64,000 bases of DNA from an uncultured Bryobacteraceae bacterium (GTDB lineage Bacteria; Acidobacteriota; Terriglobia; Bryobacterales; Bryobacteraceae): NCBI GenBank assembly GCA_938003835.1, contig CALKXJ010000016.1:62001-126000 (forward strand). The letters are read 5' to 3'. Of the stretch, positions 1-7,928 are shown in pieces (position 1 is the stretch's first letter; the number at the start of each line of letters is the position of its first letter). The position numbers and the translations under genes are program-made. The notes below the pieces were generated by a model. The model searched no databases and was not told where the DNA came from. It saw nothing but the letters and a program-made list of their open reading frames with translations.

Positions 1-191
1 GCCAGGGCGTCGCCGATGGTGTAGTTGCGGATGTGCCCGACGTGGAGGGTGCCGCTCGGATAGGGCAGCATCTCGAGCACGTAGTATTTGGGCTTCGACG
101 GATCGTCCTCCGTCCGGAAATGGTCAGCGCCGTCGAAGCGCTGCTGCCATTTCAGCTCGATCGTTTGGTGGTCGTAGACCTTTTCGGGCAT
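1..191 (-). CDS. leuS: Leucyl-tRNA synthetase, N-terminal part (runs off the window)
   Basis: Class I aminoacyl-tRNA synthetase that charges tRNA-Leu in the cytoplasm. Only the first 63 residues are present; the gene leaves through base 1. The start reads [17 protein letters not shown], followed by the typical LeuS stretch [11 protein letters not shown] and the ATP-binding HIGH-type motif HVGH at residues 50-53, then [11 protein letters not shown]. The ATG at 191-189 lies inside the 3' end of nfo, a 40-base overlap in a different frame, so translation is probably coupled to nfo. No Shine-Dalgarno is obvious in front of it. The identity is firm; the start rests on the match to the usual LeuS N-terminus. 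Confidence 0.93.
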   Translation of the reverse strand, partial: MPEKVYDHQTIELKWQQRFDGADHFRTEDDPSKPKYYVLEMLPYPSGTLHVGHIRNYTIGDAL

Positions 192-1030
192 AGCTGTTTG
201 AGCATTTCGACGTTGCGCCGGTCGTCACCCTCCTCTTTGACGGGCGTCTCGAGGATGAACGGCTTCGTCCGCAGGCGCGGGTGGGCGAGGATGCGGCGGA
301 AACCCTCGGCGCCGATGTGGCCCTCGCCGATGTGGGCGTGACGGTCGACGCGGGAGCCGAGCGGCGCCTTCGAGTCGTTGCTGTGGATGACGCGGACGCG
401 CTCCAGCCCGAGCACGCGCTCGGCCTCGGCGAGGGTCTTCTTCAGGCCCGCCGCCGTGGCCACATCGTAGCCGGCGGCCAGGCAGTGGGCCGTATCCAGG
501 CAGTAGGCGATCTCGAAATCGACCCGGGCGGCGGCGCGGCGGCGAATCTCGGCCAGCTCCTCGAACCGGCTGCCGAGCGCCGCGCCCGAGCCGGCCGTGT
601 TTTCGAGCAGGAGCACGAGGCCGTCGAGCGCCAAACCGCGCGCCGCCTCGGCGATCGATTCCGCGACCCGGTCGATCGCTTCCTCGACGGACTGGCCGGC
701 CGAGCTTCCCGGGTGCGCCACCAGATACTCGGCGCCGATCGCCGCAGCGCGTTCGAGCTCCCCGCGAAAGGCCGCCACCGAGCGCCGCCGCAGCGCCGGA
801 TCGGCCGCCGCCAGGTTGATCAGGTAATTGTCGTGCACGACCAGCGGCGCAAGATCCAGTCGCTCGCGCGCCTCCTTCAGGCGCCGGATCTCCTCCGCTG
901 AGGGCGTCCGCGCCCGCCACATCCGCGGGCTGGCAGAGAAGATCTGGAAGGTGTTGGCGCCCAGCTCGTGGGCCCGCAACGCCGATTTGTCGAGCGATCC
1001 CTGAATGGAGGTGTGGATGCCGATGCGCAA
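152..1030 (-). CDS. nfo: Deoxyribonuclease IV (AP endonuclease, EndoIV family)
   Basis: Zinc-dependent apurinic/apyrimidinic endonuclease of base excision repair; 292 residues, normal for the family. It begins [12 protein letters not shown] and carries the family's metal-ligand motifs in order: [51 protein letters not shown] and ILETP near the C-terminus. The start is TTG at 1030; no ATG fits the conserved N-terminus. A -10-like AGGATAAT lies only about 20 bases upstream, so the leader would be very short. Its end overlaps leuS by 40 bases. Confidence 0.93.
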   Translation of the reverse strand: MRIGIHTSIQGSLDKSALRAHELGANTFQIFSASPRMWRARTPSAEEIRRLKEARERLDLAPLVVHDNYLINLAAADPALRRRSVAAFRGELERAAAIGAEYLVAHPGSSAGQSVEEAIDRVAESIAEAARGLALDGLVLLLENTAGSGAALGSRFEELAEIRRRAAARVDFEIAYCLDTAHCLAAGYDVATAAGLKKTLAEAERVLGLERVRVIHSNDSKAPLGSRVDRHAHIGEGHIGAEGFRRILAHPRLRTKPFILETPVKEEGDDRRNVEMLKQLCPKRSTTTKRSS

Positions 1031-1074
1031 CGGGGTTACCGATTATCCTAGCAAAGGCGCCCCGCCGGTTTGTC

Positions 1075-2649
1075 TCAAGAGTCGAGCGGCGGCGCCGAGG
1101 GCGGCCAGCGCCAGATGCCGTAGATAACCGCGCCGGCGAGCAGCATCAGCGCAAGGGGGGAGGCTCCGTGCGGAAAGTACTCGCGAAAGGCCTCCATCCG
1201 GGAAAGCACCGTCAGGAACGGGAGCTGGAAGCCGCTGGTGAACACATGCAGCAAAGGCTCGGCGAGGCCGAAGCCGCGCTCGACGTCACGGTACATCGCC
1301 AGACACCAGGACTGCGTGACGGCGGCGACGGCAATGAGATAGAACGCGAGCCGGGGCAACCGGGCCAGAACCGGCGCGACGAGTAGGAATAGAAACGGGA
1401 AAGCGGGCGCCAGATATCGGATGCCGGTGTTGTATTGAATCCGGGCGTAATGAATGCCGCTGGCAAACAGCCACAGACCGAGCGAAAGCCCGGCGAGGGC
1501 GAACAGCTCCGGCGAGGCCAGGCGCCGGCGCGCGCCCCGATTGACCCAGGGCACGGCCAGCGCCAGCAGGAACAACGGGCACGAGACAAACAGGCCGTAA
1601 CGAAAATCGATGCCCAGAGCCACGAAGAGATCCCAGCGGGGCGCGCTGAAGCCCTGGTAGCCCTGCTCGATCCCCGGCACGGGAGGCATCCAATGTTGCG
1701 GCGGATAGAAGGGATGTCCGAAGCTCCGCCACTGGTAGAACCACAGCAGCAGAATGGGGCCGAGCGAGCCGGCCACGTAACGCAGCGCGGCGGCCCGGGC
1801 CCCGCGCCAACCTCCGGCCCGCAGGTCGCCGTAACAGGCATAGAGAAAAAGGCCGGCGAGGAAAACCACGCCCGAGTAATCGAACAGCAGCGCCGCTCCG
1901 CCCGAGAGCCCGGCCAGAAACACCCGCGCGGCGCGGCTCCACGGGAACAGGCCGCCGGGATTCCACAGACAGAGGAATCCGAAGAAGACGATGTGGCCGA
2001 GCATCATGTTGTGGTTGAGATGTCCGGTCCGGAAGAAGACGGGCGTCCCGAAGGCGTACAGCAGGGCCAGCCACAGGGCGGTCCGGTCTGAGCCGAATAG
2101 ACGACGCAAGGCCAGGAACACGAGGACCGCGCCCAGGGCGGAGCTCGGCGCCATGGCCAGCGCCTGCATGACGAAGGCGCCCAGGCCGAACTTGACGTCG
2201 AGGCCGCGCCGCCAGGCTTCGGCGTAGAATTCGCGCGCCATCGGCCACGGCGATTCATAGCGTGGGGGCTCGCCGCCCTGGGAGCGCCTCCGATTGACCG
2301 CCGCCACGACGGGGTCGATGAGCGGCCGGGCCAGCGCATACGGGATCGCCGCCACCATGGAAACACCAGGGTTGGCATTGATGTGCCAGCCGTAGCCGGG
2401 CTTCTCGAACAGATCCGGATGCAGCCCCTGATACTCGTCGACGCGGAAGGAGAAGTGGTCACCCAGGGCCAAAGCCAGATAGATCTCCCGCACCGTGTTG
2501 GAAGCGAAATGGAGCGTGTAGACGATCCAGCAAGTCAGCAAGAGCCGGATCGCGATCGAGCGCGTTCGGCAGGATGGGCCGGCGGCGGTGGAGGCAGGCG
2601 TGGTCATCGGATGGTGGCGGACCCGGCGGGCCCGCTCGCTTTCTGCCAT
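1075..2649 (-). CDS. Multi-pass membrane protein, possible GT-C type glycosyltransferase
   Basis: About 524 residues with a first hydrophobic helix near residues 23-45 (LLLTCWIVYTL), a long polar loop, and many further hydrophobic stretches up to the C-terminus. I do not recognise a named family. An acidic, aromatic loop directly after helix 1 (RVDEYQGLHPDLF) followed by a many-helix body is the architecture of GT-C glycosyltransferases that use polyprenyl-phosphate sugars. It sits 19 bases after a UbiA enzyme likely to make such a donor, which supports that reading but does not prove it. The ORF is open to a TTG at 2685 inside the upstream gene; ATG at 2649 avoids the overlap, and ATG at 2607 is also possible. 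Confidence 0.6.
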   Translation of the reverse strand: MAESERARRVRHHPMTTPASTAAGPSCRTRSIAIRLLLTCWIVYTLHFASNTVREIYLALALGDHFSFRVDEYQGLHPDLFEKPGYGWHINANPGVSMVAAIPYALARPLIDPVVAAVNRRRSQGGEPPRYESPWPMAREFYAEAWRRGLDVKFGLGAFVMQALAMAPSSALGAVLVFLALRRLFGSDRTALWLALLYAFGTPVFFRTGHLNHNMMLGHIVFFGFLCLWNPGGLFPWSRAARVFLAGLSGGAALLFDYSGVVFLAGLFLYACYGDLRAGGWRGARAAALRYVAGSLGPILLLWFYQWRSFGHPFYPPQHWMPPVPGIEQGYQGFSAPRWDLFVALGIDFRYGLFVSCPLFLLALAVPWVNRGARRRLASPELFALAGLSLGLWLFASGIHYARIQYNTGIRYLAPAFPFLFLLVAPVLARLPRLAFYLIAVAAVTQSWCLAMYRDVERGFGLAEPLLHVFTSGFQLPFLTVLSRMEAFREYFPHGASPLALMLLAGAVIYGIWRWPPSAPPLDS

Positions 2650-2668
2650 CTTAACGGACTGGGAGCTT

Positions 2669-3589
2669 TCACCGGCCGCCGGCAAACCAGCGCTCCGCCG
2701 CCGAACGCAGAGAGTCCCAGTAGATCACCGCGACGTTATAGAGCCCCCAGCCGATGACGCTCGCCACCAGCGGCTTGTCGGCCAGCAGCAGATCGCTCGG
2801 ATTTTCCTCGGAGCCCGGCCGCTCGAGAATCAGCAGGTAGCGCATCAGCCCATAGAAGACGAAGCCCGCGCCGTAGAGCAGCTTGTCGGTGCCGAAGCGG
2901 GCTATGGTCTCCGGCGCGACGGCGTAGAGCATATAGCAGACCACGGCGACGCCCATGAGAACCAGGTTGATTTGCTCGAGCAGGCGCACCGAATACTGGC
3001 CGAGCACGGGCCGCTGGAGGCCGGCGTTCTCTTCCGCCCGCAGCAGCTCCTGCCGGCGCTTGGAAAAGCCAAGGTAGAGCGCCAGCACGAAGGAGCAGAT
3101 GATCAGCCAGTGCGAGGCCTCCACTTGAATCGCAGCGGCGCCCCCCACCACACGCAGGACGAAGCCGGCGGCGATGGTCATGACGTCGAGGATCACCACG
3201 CGCTTGAGCAGGGCGCTGTAGGCGGCCGTCAGGACAGCATAAGCGCCGGCAATGGTGACAAAGCCGGGGCCGAGCCGGAAGGCTATGGCCGCTGCCATCA
3301 GAGCCGCCACCGCGGCGCCGGCCAGGGCGAAAGGAACGGGCAACGCTCCCGAAGCGACCGGACGCCGCCGTTTCTCCGGATGCAGGCGGTCCTGCCCGGC
3401 GTCGAAGACGTCGTTGACCAGATAGAGCGCTCCGGCCAGCAGGCAAAAGGAGACGAGCGCGAGCAGGCTCGCGGTGAGCGCCTCGGGCTCGGTCAGCCGC
3501 CGGCCGAAAACCAGCGGCGCCAGCACGAAGACGTTCTTCACCCACTGCTTGGGGCGCATGCTCCGCACGATCAGCGCGGCAACCCTCAT
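2669..3589 (-). CDS. UbiA-family prenyltransferase, decaprenyl-phosphate phosphoribosyltransferase-like
   Basis: Membrane prenyltransferase, 306 residues, with the first Asp-rich motif NDVFDAGQD at about residues 59-67 and a second conserved block YSALLKRVVILDVMT around 124-138. The start MRVAALIVRSMRPKQWVKNVFVLAPLVFG and the NDVFD..QDRLHPEKRRRP pattern are those of the DPPR-synthase branch (Rv3806c-like), which moves phosphoribose from PRPP to polyprenyl phosphate, rather than ubiquinone or haem enzymes. The ORF stays open 45 codons upstream into the oxidoreductase gene, but the ATG at 3589 matches the family N-terminus and lies 17 bases after the upstream stop. The exact substrate is inference. 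Confidence 0.82.
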   Translation of the reverse strand: MRVAALIVRSMRPKQWVKNVFVLAPLVFGRRLTEPEALTASLLALVSFCLLAGALYLVNDVFDAGQDRLHPEKRRRPVASGALPVPFALAGAAVAALMAAAIAFRLGPGFVTIAGAYAVLTAAYSALLKRVVILDVMTIAAGFVLRVVGGAAAIQVEASHWLIICSFVLALYLGFSKRRQELLRAEENAGLQRPVLGQYSVRLLEQINLVLMGVAVVCYMLYAVAPETIARFGTDKLLYGAGFVFYGLMRYLLILERPGSEENPSDLLLADKPLVASVIGWGLYNVAVIYWDSLRSAAERWFAGGR

Positions 3590-3605
3590 AGGCAAGGCTC
3601 CAGCT

Positions 3606-4787
3606 TCACGCCGGCAGAATCTCCTCGCGGTCCGGATCGAAGCGGATGCGGCGCTTCTCCATGTAAGCGATGTTGCCCAGATGAGCCGCCATCGCCGCGC
3701 GATGCCCGTACCAGACGTCGCCATTGGGTCGCCGGCGCGTACGGCAGCATTCCAGAAAATTGCTCACGTGTGCCTCGTCCAGATTCTCGCCGGTGCGGAA
3801 GACCTCGGGCGGGGCGTCCTTCTCCGCCGGATAGAACTCGTACCTCTGGCGGTCGATGAACAGCCGGCCTTCCGTGCCACAGAAATGGATCCCGTACGGG
3901 GCTAGGCGAGCCCCGGTGGCCGACTCGAACGTCACCGTGAAGCCGCCGCGGTACTCGAGCAGCATGTAGATGGTGTCCGGCGCGGTGCGGCCGTCCCGGT
4001 GGTAGTAGATCCCGCCGGCGGCCACCGCGGCGGTGGGATCGTCCTGGCCCATGAACATGTGCACCACGTCGCCCCAGTGCGCAAAGAAGTCCGTCAGCTT
4101 GCCGCCGCCGAAATCCAGATACCGGCGGTAGTGAAAATACTGCGGCGGGTCCCAGTCGCGCCACTTCACCGGGCCCAGATAGCGCGCCCAGTCGAGATTG
4201 GACGGCTTTTGGCGCGGATATTCGGCGCGGCGGCCGCCGCGCTCGACCGCAGTGTGCCAGATCGTCTGTATCACGGTAACCTTGCCCAGCCGGCCGGTGT
4301 CGAGGTATTCGGCTTTGGCCTTCCAGTAGTGCATGCCCGAGCGCTGCTGCATACCCACCTGACAGACTCGCTGGTTGACGCGGGCGGCGCGGACGATAGC
4401 CGGCCCTTCCCAGATCCCGCGCGTGAGCGGCTTCTCGACATAGACGTCCTTGCCGGCATTGAGGGCGTCGATGGTGATGGCCGCGTGCCAGTGGTCCGGC
4501 GTGGCCACCAGCACCGCATCCACTTCACCGAGCTCGACGAGCTTGCGGTGGTCATAGAAATCCCGCGCTGCGGGCGCGCCGGCCCGGGCCTCGTCGATCC
4601 GCGCCCCGTAGACGTCGCACAGCGCGCGGACCTCGACCTGCCCGGTTGCCTGAAACACCTTCATGATGTGGCGGCCACGGCCGCCACAGCCGACGACGCC
4701 GAGACCGATCCGGTCGTTGGCGCCGAGGATGCGACCGTAGGAGGCCGCAGCGCCGCGCACCAGATCCCGGCGCCCGAGGGCGGTCAT
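3606..4787 (-). CDS. Gfo/Idh/MocA family oxidoreductase
   Basis: NAD(P)-dependent sugar or inositol-type oxidoreductase, 393 residues. The Rossmann motif GVVGCGGRG lies at about 30-38, the family motif EKP at 118-120 (DVYVEKPL), and the substrate domain carries the aromatic stretch YFHYRRYLDFGGGKLTDF. The N-terminus TALGRRDLVRGAAAS looks like a worn Tat signal (RR pair but a weak hydrophobic core). The start at 4787 is set by a very good Shine-Dalgarno, AAAGGAGGTG, eight or so bases upstream; the ORF is open further to 4832. Substrate unknown. It is followed by the UbiA gene on the same strand. Confidence 0.88.
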   Translation of the reverse strand: MTALGRRDLVRGAAASYGRILGANDRIGLGVVGCGGRGRHIMKVFQATGQVEVRALCDVYGARIDEARAGAPAARDFYDHRKLVELGEVDAVLVATPDHWHAAITIDALNAGKDVYVEKPLTRGIWEGPAIVRAARVNQRVCQVGMQQRSGMHYWKAKAEYLDTGRLGKVTVIQTIWHTAVERGGRRAEYPRQKPSNLDWARYLGPVKWRDWDPPQYFHYRRYLDFGGGKLTDFFAHWGDVVHMFMGQDDPTAAVAAGGIYYHRDGRTAPDTIYMLLEYRGGFTVTFESATGARLAPYGIHFCGTEGRLFIDRQRYEFYPAEKDAPPEVFRTGENLDEAHVSNFLECCRTRRRPNGDVWYGHRAAMAAHLGNIAYMEKRRIRFDPDREEILPA

Positions 4788-4902
4788 AAGAAGCACCTCC
4801 TTTCCCAGTGCAACAATGGTAAGGTCGAACATACGGCCGCGCGGGGCCCGGCGTCAACAACCAGCGGGAAACGCCGGCCGTAGGCAACCCAGGAGAGGAG
4901 CA

Positions 4903-5487
4903 ATGGCACTGACTCCATCGACGATGATGCTCGAGTTGGGGGCGCCCGCGCCCGAGTTTCATCTGCCGGATGTGGTCTCCGGCAAGAGGATCTCGCTCGA
5001 AACCTTCGCCGGCAAGAAAGCCCTGGTGGTGATGTTCATCTGCCGGCATTGCCCCTATGTGGTCCACGTGAAGGAAGAGCTCGCCCGTTTGGGCCGGGAC
5101 TACGCCGGCAAGAGTGTGGGGATCGTGGCGATCTCCTCCAACGACGCGCAGGCCTACCCGATGGACGCGCCGGCGAGCCTCAAGCAGATGGCCGAGGAGC
5201 TCGGCTTCAACTTCCCCTTCTGCTACGACGAGACCCAGGAGACGGCCAAGGCTTACGCGGCCGCCTGCACGCCGGACTTCTATGTTTTCGATGAGAACCG
5301 CAAGCTCGTCTACCGGGGCCAGCTCGACGACAGCCGGCCGGGCAACGGCATCCCGGTCACCGGGCGCGACCTGAGGGCCGCCATCGATGCCGTGCTCGAG
5401 GGAAGGCCCGCGCCGGCCGTGCAGAAGCCCAGTATCGGCTGTAACATCAAGTGGAAGCCGGGCAACGAGCCCCACTACTGGCGATAA
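4903..5487 (+). CDS. Thioredoxin-like / AhpC-TSA family protein
   Basis: A 194-residue thioredoxin-fold protein, likely a cytoplasmic thiol oxidoreductase or peroxiredoxin-like enzyme; no signal peptide. Redox motif CRHC at residues 47-50 (VVMFICRHCPYV), then AISSNDAQAYPMDAPASLKQMA and the C-terminal block PSIGCNIKWKPG, which recurs in this unnamed thioredoxin family. The ATG at 4903 has the Shine-Dalgarno AGGAGAGGAG directly in front; an upstream in-frame extension to 4816 has no such site. Twelve bases separate it from the DJ-1/PfpI gene, so the two likely form a stress or thiol-related operon, transcribed away from the oxidoreductase at 3606. Confidence 0.87.
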   Translation: MALTPSTMMLELGAPAPEFHLPDVVSGKRISLETFAGKKALVVMFICRHCPYVVHVKEELARLGRDYAGKSVGIVAISSNDAQAYPMDAPASLKQMAEELGFNFPFCYDETQETAKAYAAACTPDFYVFDENRKLVYRGQLDDSRPGNGIPVTGRDLRAAIDAVLEGRPAPAVQKPSIGCNIKWKPGNEPHYWR

Positions 5488-5499
5488 GGAGGAGCAAAG

Positions 5500-6081
5500 A
5501 TGGCAGCCAAGAAAATCCTGATGCTTGTCGGCGATTTCGTCGAGGACTACGAGGTAATGGTGCCGTTCCAGGCGCTTGTCGCCGTCGGCCACACCGTGCA
5601 TGCGGTCTGCCCCAACAAGAAGGCCGGCGAGAAGGTGCGGACTGCCGTTCACGACTTCGAGGGGGATCAGACCTACACCGAGAAGCGCGGGCACGACTTC
5701 ACCCTCAACGCCGCCTTCGAGGAGATCGCTCCGGGCTCCTACGACGCGCTGGTGATCCCCGGCGGCCGGGCGCCGGAATACATTCGGTTGAACCCGCGAG
5801 TACTCGAGATCGTGCGCCATTTTGCGGGAGCGGGCAAGCCCATCGCAGCGATCTGCCACGGCATCCAGGTCCTTGCTGCCGCCGGGGTTCTCCAAGGCAG
5901 AACGTGCAGTTGCTATCCTGCGGTGGCGCCCGAGGTCGAGCGCGCCGGCGGCCGCTACGCCGACATTCCGATCGATGAGGCCTACGTGGACGGAACGCTG
6001 GTGACCGCACCCGCCTGGCCCGCCCATCCGGCTTGGCTCCGGAAGTTTCTGGAGGTTCTGGGAACGAAGATCGAGCCCTGA
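5500..6081 (+). CDS. DJ-1/PfpI family protein
   Basis: A 193-residue class I glutamine-amidotransferase-like protein of the DJ-1/PfpI group (possible glyoxalase, deglycase or protease-like; function not fixed by sequence). It starts [21 protein letters not shown], with the conserved acidic residue E15 or E18 of the active site, and the nucleophile elbow AAICHGIQ places Cys119 followed by His120. It ends [21 protein letters not shown], as the family does. The Shine-Dalgarno AAGGAGGAG lies upstream of the ATG, and the gene follows the thioredoxin-like gene by 12 bases. Confidence 0.88.
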   Translation: MAAKKILMLVGDFVEDYEVMVPFQALVAVGHTVHAVCPNKKAGEKVRTAVHDFEGDQTYTEKRGHDFTLNAAFEEIAPGSYDALVIPGGRAPEYIRLNPRVLEIVRHFAGAGKPIAAICHGIQVLAAAGVLQGRTCSCYPAVAPEVERAGGRYADIPIDEAYVDGTLVTAPAWPAHPAWLRKFLEVLGTKIEP

Positions 6082-6123
6082 AGGTCTGGCGAGGCACCGG
6101 GGCCGGAGACAGGAAGTCAGGCT

Positions 6124-7305
6124 GTGATTGCCCTTGTCGAAGCGCTGAATGATCGCTGTTTGCGTTACATTCAGCGGCCGCTGGGGCGGATGCAGATCCC
6201 GATCGGGCCCAACGGCAGCGGCAAGACGACATTTCTTGACGCGCTGGCATTCCTTAGTACCTTAGTCCGCGATGGTTTGAAGGCGGCCTTTGAGGAGCGT
6301 ACGAGCAACCCGGTGGACCTGGTCTGGAACCGCAATCCGGATCTCACCGTCGAACTCGCCATCGAAGTCCAAGTGCCTTCCCGGCTAGTTGCGAAGTTCG
6401 GGAAAAAGGGTTTCAGATTAGTCCGTTACGGGATCCAATTGGTTCTCGACAAGCACTCCTACACACCCGAGATCCGCGAAGAGACGGCGCTGTTGCTCAA
6501 AGAGACCCAACCGTGTGGAGGAGCTCGAGAGCTATTTCCCGAGATGCGCACCCCGCCGAAGAGCGTACTTATTGCTGCCGGCAAGGGTTGGATGCCCTCC
6601 ATCCGGCTTGGTCCCGATCGTTCCACCTTCGCCAACCCGCTCGAAGACGAGACGCGATTCCCGGAAACCACTTGGCTCAAGTCGCTCCTGCGAGAGGGCG
6701 TGCGGCGCTTGACATTGAACAGTCTTCTGCTCCGCCAGGCCAGCCCGCCGGGAACAGGTCGCCGATATCTTCCCGACGGCTCGAACCTTCCCTGGGTAAT
6801 CGCGCGCCTGCAACGGGAAGCTCCGCAGCGGTTTGAAAGGTGGCTCAAGCATGTCGCGACCGCCATCCGTGAACTTGCCGGAGTTCACGTCATCGAGCGG
6901 GGGGACGACCGCCACGCCTACCTGGTTGTCGACTACGCGAGCGGACTGAAGACCCCTTCCTGGACGGTTTCCGACGGCACCCTGCGGTTCTTGGCTCTAA
7001 GCGTCCTTGCCTTCCTTCCGGATGCTACCGGCATCGATCTCATCGAAGAACCGGAGAACGGAATGCACCCCACTGCGATCGAATCGCTTTACCAGGCGCT
7101 GGCCTCTGTCTATGAGGGGCAAGTACTGGTTGCGACGCACTCGCCGGTGTTGCTGGCAGTAGCGCAAGTGGATCAGCTCCTGTGTTTCGCCAAGACTCCC
7201 ACAGGCGGCACCGGCATCGTGCGCGGGGATGAACACCCGGTCCTGCGCGATTCGCGGCGCGAAGTGACCCTGGGACATCTCTTCGCAGCCGGCCTTCTCG
7301 GATGA
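6124..7305 (+). CDS. AAA family ATPase (OLD/RecF-like, AAA_21 type)
   Basis: A 393-residue ATPase of the ABC/SMC-like clade. Walker A is GPNGSGKTT at residues 28-36; Walker B is LIEEPENGMHP near 306-316; the H-loop ATHSPV lies near 337-342. The middle is a long insertion, as in AAA_21 ATPases of defence and toxin systems. It starts with GTG at 6124. Its stop overlaps the next ORF by ATGA, so the two products are probably made together. A 60-base sample counted here (6241-6300) is 57% GC against 75% in a sample of the third gene (8281-8340), a hint of transfer. Role as a nucleic-acid-linked defence ATPase is inference. Confidence 0.85.
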   Translation: MIALVEALNDRCLRYIQRPLGRMQIPIGPNGSGKTTFLDALAFLSTLVRDGLKAAFEERTSNPVDLVWNRNPDLTVELAIEVQVPSRLVAKFGKKGFRLVRYGIQLVLDKHSYTPEIREETALLLKETQPCGGARELFPEMRTPPKSVLIAAGKGWMPSIRLGPDRSTFANPLEDETRFPETTWLKSLLREGVRRLTLNSLLLRQASPPGTGRRYLPDGSNLPWVIARLQREAPQRFERWLKHVATAIRELAGVHVIERGDDRHAYLVVDYASGLKTPSWTVSDGTLRFLALSVLAFLPDATGIDLIEEPENGMHPTAIESLYQALASVYEGQVLVATHSPVLLAVAQVDQLLCFAKTPTGGTGIVRGDEHPVLRDSRREVTLGHLFAAGLLG

Positions 7306-7928
7306 GTCCCGGTAGCGCCGTGCTCGACCCAGTGGTCCTGACGGCCGACAAGAATACACAGCTCGGGCTCAAGGCGTTGCTCGCCCGGCCGGCGGATCTC
7401 CGAATTGACCATGTGACCGATGAAGTCGTCGTGCACCCGCGCAGAGACCCCGCCCTCCTCCGCGAAGCGCATCAATTCCCCCGGGTTTTTCTCCGCCGAG
7501 CCCGATACGCGCTGGTGGTGTTTGACCGCGAGGGTTGCGGCGACACCGCGTCGCGCACTCAACTCGAAGCGCGTGTCGAGGCCAACCTGGACGCCAACGG
7601 TCGGGGAGGCCGCTCCGGGGTCGTAGTGATCGATCCGGAACTGGAGGCCTGGATATGGGGCGATTTCCCCGAGGTCGTTACAGTGTTGGGCTGGGAAGAT
7701 CGCCTCACCGAGTTGATAGGGTTTCTTGGCCATCGGGGCTTCGACTGGCGCCGGGGACGAAAGCCCGCACGGCCTAAAGAGGCGATGGAGGCTGCCCTCG
7801 AAGCCGTCCGCGTTACGCGCTCTTCGAGCCTCTACCAGGAACTGGCCCGGCGGGCTCCCGTCAGCCATTGCCAGGATCCTGCCTTCGTGAAATTGCGCAA
7901 GCTGCTTCGGGAGTGGTTTCCACGGTGA
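7302..7928 (+). CDS. Partner protein of the ATPase (DUF4276/MAD4-like, possible Toprim-type)
   Basis: A 208-residue cytoplasmic protein of uncertain function. It begins LDPVVLTADKNTQLGLKALL, then has VVFDREGCGD at 72-81 and VIDPELEAWIWG at 109-120, so separated conserved acidic residues (D75, E77, D111, E113) sit at the ends of predicted beta strands, as in Toprim or DUF4276 proteins. It resembles, from memory, the small partner called MAD4 of methylation-associated defence systems; this could not be checked. Start and stop overlap both neighbours (ATGA at 7302, GTGA at 7925). The C-terminus PVSHCQDPAFVKLRKLLREWFP is a family-like tail. Confidence 0.7.
   Translation: MSPGSAVLDPVVLTADKNTQLGLKALLARPADLRIDHVTDEVVVHPRRDPALLREAHQFPRVFLRRARYALVVFDREGCGDTASRTQLEARVEANLDANGRGGRSGVVVIDPELEAWIWGDFPEVVTVLGWEDRLTELIGFLGHRGFDWRRGRKPARPKEAMEAALEAVRVTRSSSLYQELARRAPVSHCQDPAFVKLRKLLREWFPR

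Noticed and set aside
4552-6027. Long 491-codon frame on the minus strand over the thioredoxin-like and DJ-1 genes.
   Set aside because: It is Arg/Gly-rich shadow translation antisense to two recognisable genes with ribosome sites.
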